A stretch of DNA of 64,000 nt from Primula veris (lineage: Eukaryota; Streptophyta; Magnoliopsida; Ericales; Primulaceae). Made by a program: the position numbers and the translations under genes. Where the stretch lies: NCBI GenBank assembly GCA_963682055.1, contig OY821746.1, forward strand, positions 20,774,481-20,838,480. The letters run 5' to 3'. Below are positions 11,590 to 22,000 of this stretch, piece by piece. How positions within the stretch are numbered: position 1 is the stretch's first letter; each line of letters opens with the position of its first letter. The notes below the pieces were generated by a model, which had not been told where the DNA came from, did no database searches, and worked only from the letters and a program-made list of their open reading frames with translations.

Positions 11590-14550
11590 AATAAAAATAA
11601 ATTTTATATTGTCATAATTCGTAATTTTTTCGATTCCGTTTATAGGAAATTCAACTCCTGATAATAATAAATGATATTTTATTACAAAAATATACATCTT
11701 TATTGAATTAAGTTAAAAATGATGTAAAATAGTTATTTAAGTTTGTTCGCAACGGTAACTTAACTTTTGTGTTTTTACCACATATTTTAACTTGCACATG
11801 TGTAATTACTCGTCAACATGTACACCCTTTTGAAGCCAAAATATTTTCAACTTTTTAAACATTTTTGAGTGTTCTCGACATATTCATTTGTTTATTTATA
11901 CATAACATGTACATGTATCTTATATTATCTTTCTATTATAATAAGCAAACCCAAGAATTGATGAAACTACTAAATTTTACCACAATTTTTTCAAAAACAC
12001 CCTCATTACAATTTAATAATGACTAATGTACCCTAATTTAATTAACACTTTGCAATCACTCTATTTTTCTAATTAACTATTTACCCAAACTTAATTAACA
12101 ATTCTTTTTAATTCGCATAATTTTAATATATGATAATTAATGCAAAAATTGTGTTCATACTAAGGCACATTTCAAAATTTATGTCGTTATATTTGATTTT
12201 AAATTTGTATTTATTCTTATAACCTCTACTTATCAATTATTCAAATTCTTTAGAATTTATAATGCACTCACATCCTCTATAGTTCAATCTAACCGATGAC
12301 ATAAACACAATCTAATAGTTTAGAATTAGGTGTGGGTTTTATAATTATATTTTTATATAATTTTAATATATAAAATACAAATTATGATTTTGTAAATTAA
12401 AAAATAACTTCACAACACAATAAAAACCCAAATAAAATTATAGAACCCTAGTTGAAACTAATCTAAACGTAAGTATTAATTAAAAATAATAAAAAGATGC
12501 CAATGATTTTAATATATCTTATTTTATATATTACAATTATATAAAAAAAAATTACAAAAGCCACGTCTAAATTTGGACGATTGGATTATGTTTATTTCAT
12601 CCGTTAGATTAAAATTTAGAGTATTTGAGTGCATTAGAGCATTTACATCAAACATGTGAACTTTCACTAGATAAATATTGACACATAGGAGAAAAAAGAC
12701 CCCTCTGTTCCTTATTTCCTGTTCCATTTTGTGCCCCTACTTATTTTGGCTCAAAATTTAAAAAAAAATCAACTTTTTTCGTACTTTTATAATATATTCT
12801 ATGCAAATTTTATAATATTTGGACATAACATTGCTCCAAATATTTTTTTTTTAATTTCACTAATTAAATTGAACTAGTTTTTCCACTTATTCCAAATTAA
12901 ATTGTGTGTCACTTTTCTTAAAAAAATAATTGTTCGAGTGTATTAATAATTGTAGAATTTTTCTAATTTTTTTTAACAAATATTTTGGTTAAAAAGGTAA
13001 GGGGTACGAAAGAGGACATGAAATATGATACAGAGGATCCGGACACATAGGATTCGGACACATGTTAATTTTATCTTCACCTTTTTTTCTACATTGGACA
13101 CACTAGTTTGACTAGCAATTATATGTTTTCTTACTTTTTTTTATAATTATTTTAGCTCTTATTTGATTTTATATCTAGTAATCTAGAAGTGATTAATGAG
13201 ATGATTGTTAGTACTGATTATTAGAGAAGAATACTTTAAAGACCTTTCATTTTTTGAGAAATTAAAAAAAACATGAAAAAATGTACTATATAATTGAGTA
13301 CTTCAGAATTTATGCAAGAGCTACTTAAGTTAGAAACAAATTGGTTGTAAGATAAAAAGAAAAGGCCATAAAATGAGGTTTGTTGTTTCATAAATTAGCT
13401 ATAACGTTTAGACCAAGTGTATCGGTTTACTTATATGAGTCATTTATCTTAAATATGAAGACATTGTTTTAAAATTGTACACGAATCAGTTTCTCTATCC
13501 ATTAACTTAAATTTACATGAACTCAAATATTTATCAAATACAAGAGATCAATATGTTTTCTTATAATTAAAATAATAATTTATCTCTCTTACTTTTATCT
13601 TATTCTCTCTCATTTATTTGTATTTTTCACATATAACTTAATAAAATAACATAAAGGTGAGTTGTATAGTTTTGATAGAGAAATTGATAAAAAAGCTCAT
13701 AATTTGTATAAACAAAAACGTTTACTTAATAAGTTGTAAAAGTGTACTTTTTACTTTAAATATGAGAAAAATTGTAATTTATTTAATATGATTGTTCTAG
13801 TAAATTAATTTGGGTTGAAAAAAATTGATAGAAATATATTAAAATATAGTAATATTTAGTTATGATAATAAATTTGATAGGAAAGCTGAAAAATGTATAA
13901 AATTAAACTATTATCCTAAAAATATAAAAATAATACTAATTAAATTAAATATGAATAAAACAATAAGATAACCAGTATGTATGATCTTAATTGTCATGAG
14001 TTTTTTTTTAGCTAATTGCAAACTATATACCAATAAGAAAAAGAATTTAAACTCTCCAAAAGGCAAATATGACTTGTAAAAGTTACCGTAGACACATAGT
14101 CTGACACCAAATGACAACTTTAATGGGTAAGTTATCTAGCCTTGTGTCAATCAAAATTCATTCATCCCCTCCTCATAAATCAAAACATATTTTTTTTTTT
14201 AAAATTAGACAATTTTGGTATAAAAGATGTTATACAAAAAGAAGCTTCTAAATTTATTAAATGTAATAAAATAAAAAATTCGTCTTATATACGATGAATG
14301 TATATGATTATCTAGATTAATATAACAGTAATGGAGTACATATTTTTGTGGTTGTAATATTGTTATAATTATTAAATAATAATAAAAAAACAAAAAAAAC
14401 AATATAGGGTTACTATAACTAAATTGATAGAGAAAGTGAAATTTTATATAAATATTGTGTTAAATTTAATGAATTAAGGACGAGGTTGCTCTTGCACTAA
14501 CGTCTGACATAAAGAGTGAGTAAGTAAAATTAGTAGTTTTTACCCCCAGA
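11590..14550. other. AT-rich intergenic region, no gene seen
   Basis: Only short frames and homopolymers. The motif TAGAACCCTAGTTGAAACTA near 12440 recurs at about 28110-28330 and 45440-45640, marking a dispersed repeat family. The last part (14500-14550) leads into the bL28m leader. Confidence 0.5.
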
Positions 14551-14651
14551 GAAATAGAACACACTTTCTTCTTTCAACAAAAACCCTTACTTCGAAATTA
14601 ACAAAAACAGTCCCATCTATCTCACACACACGGGCAGTTCTTTTCTAGATA

Positions 14652-15867
14652 GTGTAAATGCTGAAAAATATAAGGGACCTCCCACGTTTATGTGGCTGAA
14701 TTTTTACTTTTTTTTTTCTTATTTTCTTTTGTCTTATATGAGGAGTGGCTGTGAAATTAATTTTTTTCTTTTTTTTTTTTCGCTTACTTCGTTTGTTATG
14801 TTATTTCATTTTAATATATCAAAAAAATTATCCAATTTTACTGAAAAACTTTTCCAATTTTATCCAAAAAAAAACCCTAACCATCAAGAATAAGTTTCTT
14901 CCTATATCAAATCAATATATTTTTTTATCAAATCAACATCACTCTACCACTGCAATTATCCCTAATTTTAACAAAAAAAAAAAAAACCTCTCCCAATTTA
15001 ACAAAAAAAAAAACTTTCCCAATTTTACAAAAAAAAAACTCTAACCATCAACCATCAAACTCCTTAATATATCAAATTAATATATATTTTTTTTTCAAAT
15101 AAACATCGCTCTACCACTACATTTATCCCTAATTTTACCCAAAAAAAAAACCTATCCCAATTTATCAAAATAAAACCTCCCCTAATTTTACAAAAAAATA
15201 AACTCTAACCATCAACCACCAAACTACTTGCTATATCAAATTAATATCATTTTTTTTCTGAAGTATGAATAACAATTATAATATTTGGGTAATGAATATT
15301 AATTTATCACCTCCGGATAATACTTCCGAAAACACCCAATCGATCGTGTGTTTTGGGAAGTATTATCCGAAGGAGATAAATTAAGATTCATTCCCCAAAT
15401 ATTATAATTGTTATCAATACTTCAGAAAAAAAATGATATTAATTTGATATAAGAACTAATTTGTTGGTTGATGGTTAGAGTTTATTTTTTTGTAAAATTG
15501 GGTGAGGTTTTATTTTGGTAAATTGGGATAGGTTTTTTTTTTGGTAAAATTAGGGATAAATGTAGTGGTAGAGTGATGTTTATTTGATAAAATAATATAT
15601 TAATTTGATATATGAAAGAATTTGATGGTTAATGATTAGGGTTTTTTTGGATAAAATTTGAAAAATTTTTGAATAAAATTGGACAATTTTTTTGATATAT
15701 TAAAATGAAATAACATAAAAACGAGCGAAAAAAAAAAGAAGAAAAAAATTAATTTCGCAGCCACTCGGACAAAAGAAAAGAAAAAGAAGAAAAAGAAAAA
15801 AAAAAACATTTTTTTCAGCCACGTAGACGTCAGATCCCACGTCCCTTCTATTTTTCAGCATTTACAC
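14652..15867. mobile_element. Foldback (long inverted repeat) element in the bL28m leader
   Basis: The element starts GTGTAAATGCTGAAAAATA and ends with the reverse complement. It is flanked by TA on both sides (14650-14651, 15868-15869). The whole interior is an imperfect palindrome centred near 15336-15346, with arms of about 684 and 521 bp. The difference is one extra unit of about 165 bp tandemly repeated in the left arm. It has no coding capacity. The TA duplication hints at a Tc1/mariner-type insertion, but the superfamily is unproven. It ends 56 bp before the bL28m start codon and splits the leader that the other copies have uninterrupted. Confidence 0.8.
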
Positions 15868-15923
15868 TATGTAAAACTCCCCCACACACACACATACATA
15901 AATACAGAGAGAGAGAGAGAGAG

Positions 15924-16744
15924 ATGGCGTTCAGGGGACGTGAGATGATGAAGAAGATAATAAGAAAAGTGGGAGGAGAATCGAACCTAGTACCGGGCGT
16001 AAAGGAACAGCTAAAAAAGAGCATACCGGATAGCAAAGTGGTGATGGGTAGGGCTCACCGTGGCCTCTTCGCTGGAAAACACATTCAGTTCGGTAACCGC
16101 GTCAGCGAAGACGGAGGAAACAAGTCCGTATTCCCCCCCTCTCTCTCTTTCTCTCTCTATATCTATATGTATATATTTGTTTTCTATCATTTATTATGTA
16201 GTACCTGTTTCCGCCTTTATCAATTTTGTAAGAAATCTGTATGTGTATCGGCCCCAATGGCGCCACTAGAATTTTTTTTTTTCCGTAACTATGGGGTGAT
16301 AAAAGGCTAAAATCGATAAAAAAAAAATATAGATCAAGATACATGGTAAATTATCGGTTTTCCTCATTATGGGGGTGGTGGAATCCCTTTTACCATGTTA
16401 CTAATTCCTCCACTGATTGGCCCTTGAATGTTTTGCCTCTGGGTCCGTTTGGCAACAGACTTTTTTAGCTGATTTGTGGAATTTTGGTTTTGAGAATGCG
16501 TGGGTGTGTGGACAGTCAGATTATTTAACTTTTAGAAATCTAAAAAAAAATGAATCTCGATTTCAATGGTATTTTGAAACAGAGGGTGTCTGAACAGCTT
16601 TGTACGATACGACGCCAATCGATTTTTTAGTACTAGTATACAATTAAGAGTAAGTTTCTTTAACCCCAAAAGATAAATACAGTAATTCTTTCTTCTTTCA
16701 ACAAAACCCTTACTAGGAAGTTCGTAAACACAGTCCGATTTCTT

Positions 16745-16792
<48 letters not shown>

Positions 16793-17025
16793 CGTTGCGT
16801 TCAGGGGCCGGGAGATGATGAAGAAGATATAAGAAAAGTAGGAGGAGAATCGAACCTAGTCCCATGCGTAAAGGAGCAGTAAATAAGAGCATACCAGATA
16901 GCAAAGCAGTGATGGGTAGGGCCCACCGCGACCTCTTTGCCGGATAACACATCCAGTTTGGTAACCGCATCAGCGAAGACAGAGGAAACAAGTCCATCTC
17001 TCTCCCCTCTCCCTCTCTCTCTATA

Positions 17026-17056
<31 letters not shown>

Positions 17057-18952
17057 CTATATCTATCTATATACATATCTATATGAATGTATGAATGTAT
17101 TTGTTTATATACATTTCTGATTCTGTTTTGGGTATGTGTTTTTCTATCACATATATGTAGTGCCTGTATGATTCGAGTTGGGGTCTGTTTGGCAACAGAC
17201 TTCTAAGCTGATTTGTGGATTTTTAGTTTTAAGAATATGTGGATAGGAGATATAAAACAAAAATCCGTTGGTCCAAGAATCGAAAACAAAAATATGGATT
17301 TTGAATGGATTTTTGAAACAGATTTATTTAAGCTGATTTTGGACTAGAAAGTCTGTTGCCAAACATATCCTTAGCTTTTCCATGTTATCCAACAGAATAA
17401 TACTGATTTCTGCTTTTCGTCACCCCGTATATATATATATCTGTGTGTGTGTGTATATATATTTCTGAAGCTGTTTTCAGGGGAGGAGCTAGGATAGGAG
17501 GGACCTTTTGAAAAACCCTACCAGTCAGTATATGCTTTACATATAAATTTAAAAAAAATGTGGTTTAGGCCCCCCTATATTGTTGGAATTACAGTAACCC
17601 CATACTCCGCCACTGACTGTTTTACCTACGTGTTTTCTATCATTTATGTGTAGTGGCTGTTTCAGCCTTTTGCAATAAATCTATGTGTATTGGCAACAAG
17701 TCCATCCCCCCCTCCTTCTCTCTCTCACTGTATATGTATATATGTACATGTTTATAGATTTTTCCGATTCTGTTTTGTGTATGTATTTTTCTATCATTCT
17801 ATATGTGGCGCCTGTTTCGGCCTTTATCGATTTTGCAAGAAATCTATGTATATTGGCTCCTTGAATGCTTTGCCTCTGGGCCCGTTTGGCAACAGACTTC
17901 TTAGCTGATTTGTGGATTTTTGGTTTTAAGAATATGTGGGTGTTTGGACAGTGAGATTATCTAGTTTTTATAAAGCAGATTTTTAGGCTGAAAAAGCAAA
18001 AAAATCTATAAAAAAAAAAACTAGATTTTTGAAACAGATTTTTTAGGGATGATTTTGGACCAGAAAATCTGTTGCCAAACATGGCCGTAGCTTTTTCATG
18101 TTATCCAACAGAATAATAAGTGATTTTAGTTTTTCGTCACCCCGCATATATATATATACTAGTGGATTCCGCCCACGCGATGCGTGTAAGTTTAATATAA
18201 CATGTGATGTAAAAGTAAAACCTAAAAGACAAAAATATTTCTTAACAGCAAATAAAATGTTTAATTATTGTATGCAAAAGAATTAATCTATGAAATACCT
18301 GATGGGTAAGGTTGGGTGGTTTTATTTTTGGTTTTTGGGTGACGGATGGGTTAATTAATACATGGCAGTTGCCTTTTAAATTTTAAAAATGATTTCGTAC
18401 AGAAGTATTTAAAATTCTATCCGGATGTAACTGCTGGTTCTTTTATTTTGTAATTTATGATAATAGTAGGGGGGAGGGGTTGCAATTAATTGTTTCAAGG
18501 CTTCATACGCCCTCTTCACATAAATAATAGTATGATAAATAATAGTATGATATATATACAATCTGATGGTGTTTTCAGGGAGGCTAGGATAGAAGGGAGC
18601 TTGCTATATAGTACTATGAAAAGCCCTACTGAGTCAGTCGGTGTATATTTTACATATATAATACAGTAATTCTTTCTTCTTTCAACAAAATTACAAAAAC
18701 CTTACTCGGAAGTTCATAAACACAGTCCGATTACACACACACAAATAGAGAGAGAGAGAGAGAGGGAGATGGCGTTCAGGGGACGGGAGATGATGAAGAA
18801 GATAATACGAAAAGTCGGAGGAGAATCGAACCTAGTCCCGGGTGTGAAGGAGCAGTTAAAAAAGAGTATACCAGATAGCAAAGCGGTGATGGGTAGGACC
18901 GTCACATCCAGTTCGGTAACCGCGTCTGCGAAGGAGGAAACAAGCCCCCCCC

Positions 18953-19009
<57 letters not shown>

Positions 19010-22000
19010 CATTTCCATGCTGTGTTTTTAGGGCAGGGGCAAGGAGGGGGCTGGCATAGCTACAGTCACCCCCTTATTATGAAAAACGCTATATAAATTT
19101 ATAAAAATAGTGGTTGTGCCCCCCTACATATATTGTTTGAATTACAGCACTCCAGAATATGAACCCTAGCTTCGCCAGTGACTGTTTTACATAATGTGTT
19201 TTTCTATCATTTATGTGTAGTGGCTGTTTCAGCCTTTTGCAAGAAATCTATGTGTATTGGCCCTCGAATGCTTCGCCCTTAAGGAAGGGACTGTGTATTG
19301 GCATTTGGCAACAAGTCCATCCCCCTCTCCTTCTCTCTCTCTCTCACTATATATATGTATACGTTTATAGATATTTCCGATTCTGTTTTGTGCATGTGTT
19401 TTTCTTTCATCTATATGTGGTGCCTGTTTCGGCCTTTATCGATTTTGCAAGAATTCTATGTGTATTGGCCCCTTGAATGCTTCGCGTCTGGGTCCGTTTT
19501 GGCAACAGACTTCTTAGCTGATTTGTGGATTTTTGGTTTTAAGAATGTGTGGGTGTTTGGGAAGTCAGATTATTTAGCTTTTAAAAATCAGATTTTTAGG
19601 CTGAAAAAGCTATAAAGAAAAAGGATTTTCAATGGATTTTTGAAACAGTTTTTAAAAGCTGATATTGAACCAGAAAATTTGCCAAGCATAACCTTGGCTT
19701 TTCCATGTTATCCAACAGAATAATACTGATTTTAGCTTTTCGTCACACCACGTAATAACAAAAAAAAGAAATCTGCTTGAATTTCAGCCCCTCCATATAG
19801 GATCCTGGTTCCGTCACTATTTGCACTTCATTGATCTTATAAATACTGTTGTCATTGATTAGAGCTTGCAACAATCTGCTACTACTATAAAAATAGCAAA
19901 TGGATTACTTAAAATTTAGTGTTCAAGCAAGACTCTTTTTTTAGTTATTCAGCTTTTCTGGAAGTTCCCTAGTGGTTAGATTTGTGTTCAAACTAGAATT
20001 ATACAAGTGACTGTTCCGGCTTATATCAATCTTACCTTCGCGAGAAATTTAATTAGGGCTGGTGATAACAAAAAATTCAAGCGGAAGTATTACTGGAAAG
20101 AAATTGTGTATAAAGAGCTAGATGTCTTACAACAACTTACTTCTGTGGTTCTGTATTTAGCATTCAAGCATTACTTTTTTATTTTCAGTTTTCTCAAATT
20201 TCCAAGTAGTAGTTAGATTACTTTTCTGAAACAAAGAGTTCTTCTATCAGAAGCTAAATGGGTAATTAGATGGGTCTTAGTTAGTTGCCTGTTTTCTAGT
20301 AGTATTAATTTTATCTGCGATCTTAAGAAAAAAGGTTAATTTCCCTTTTACATTTTCTGATGCTCATAGTACGTAGTACTCCATTTAGTATTTACGTATT
20401 CACAGAGGAAAACATGCTTCACTAATTAGATAGAATCTTCTTACCGAAACATGAATATGTGCACATGTTTCTCATACCTTTTAAACAAATTAGGTATATG
20501 AAGACCTTCAGGCGAATTGAAATAGAAAATCCTAAAAAAGAAATCATGATGGAACTGAAGCTCTCAATTTATATGCAGAATTTCCAAACCAAGTCAAATA
20601 TGTGCATGAAAATATTGATCCTCAGTGTTATAACTTGTAAGCAGTTCAGGATTTCCAGAGAGTAATAAACTTGAAACTTGTAAAGTTTGGTCTGAACACG
20701 TTAAGGCTGTGTTTGTAAGCTGGAAAACGGGATGGGAAAAGAAAATGAATTCTCCAGAAAATCCTTTTCTGTGTTTGGGTAGAGTAGAAAATGAAAGAAC
20801 AGAAAAGGTGAGAAAAGGCAAGAAAATTTTTGTATGTAAAAAGGTCCATGTTTTCTGGCCAAAACCCACCGGAAAAAGAAAAGTCAGGAGAAAAAGAAAA
20901 CTTACAGGAAACTAAAACCAGCTCTCTCTCCCTCTTTTATTTTTCTTTATCTCATCATTACCTCTCCCTCTCTCTCTCTCTCCTTTCTCCATCTCATCTT
21001 CATCTCTCTCTCATCTCATCTCATCTGAATTGTGAAATTTGTTTAAATTTTTTCCACCATGTTTCAAACTTAATTACTGTTTATGACTTTTTTTTACATT
21101 GCTGCCTTGCTGGATTAAGGCGTACTAAATTTGTGCGCCGATTAAGGCGTACTTCAATCTTGGATTTACTGAATTCATTTTTTTTTTCATCCAATTAAAT
21201 TCGTTATAGAATTCTAATTCCACATAATATTTCCATTTTTTTGTGTGCATTAATTTACTTACATTTTCCCGGGCTGCCAAACATAGGAAAACGTTTCTTA
21301 GGTAACATTTTTCCTTTTTCTGAAATTTTCCTAAAAACGCCAAACACAGGTAGGAAAATAATTTCCCGAGAAATCATTTTCATTTTTTTTTCCCGTCTTG
21401 TTTTCTGGGTTCCAAACGCAGCCTAAATCTCACTTGAAAAATAGGCGACTATCCTGTTAATTTTTATTTCATGACCAATTGTCAACCATTTGTTTTTGTT
21501 TTTTGTATTCCCAAGTTATCTGATATATAGCTTGGAAAAAATGGGGAATTTTTCTGGATTTCTGCTAATAAATACTCCCTCCGTCCCAAATTGTTGGGGC
21601 TATACAAAATTATGTGCAATTTTGACCGACAAATAACTAATATTTAAGTTGTCGAAATCGAATTTTTCTAAAGTTTATCACATAGTTTAAATGTTAAACT
21701 ATATGAACAAATTAATTTTTTTTTCAATAATTTAAGCACGATATATTTGTCGGTCATAGTTGCATGTAGATACATAGAGCCCCAAGATTTTGGGACGGAG
21801 GGAGTAATTGATTTTTGATACCTTTGCAAACGGCCTCATGAAGAGTTTTTTCCTTTGACCTCTGAAATGGATCATAGCGATGCATTGCATTGGAACGATA
21901 TTACTTTTGAAACATCTCAATAGACTAGTCTTCCTAAGTAATATAATTTTCTAGACATGCTGTATTTTCTTTTTTTTTTTAGTCTTAACCAAGATAGTTC

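Larger units (their letters stand above)
14555..20035 (+). repeat. Serially duplicated leader, exon 1 and intron start of the bL28m gene
   Basis: The same ordered blocks recur: a leader (CTTTCTTCTTTCAACAAAA), exon 1, a CT/TA run, TATGTAGTGCCTGTTTCGGCC followed by TTTGCAAGAAATCTATG, and then a MITE beginning GTTTGGCAACAGACTT. Leaders occur at about 14560, 16680 and 18665. Exon-1 copies occur at 15924, about 16795 and 18769. The short GGCAACAAGTCC scraps at 17687 and 19306 resemble the exon-1 end. The TTTCGGCCTTTATC-like block appears about seven times between 16199 and 20040. The copies differ by substitutions, deletions and repeat length, so there were several separate events. Confidence 0.8.
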
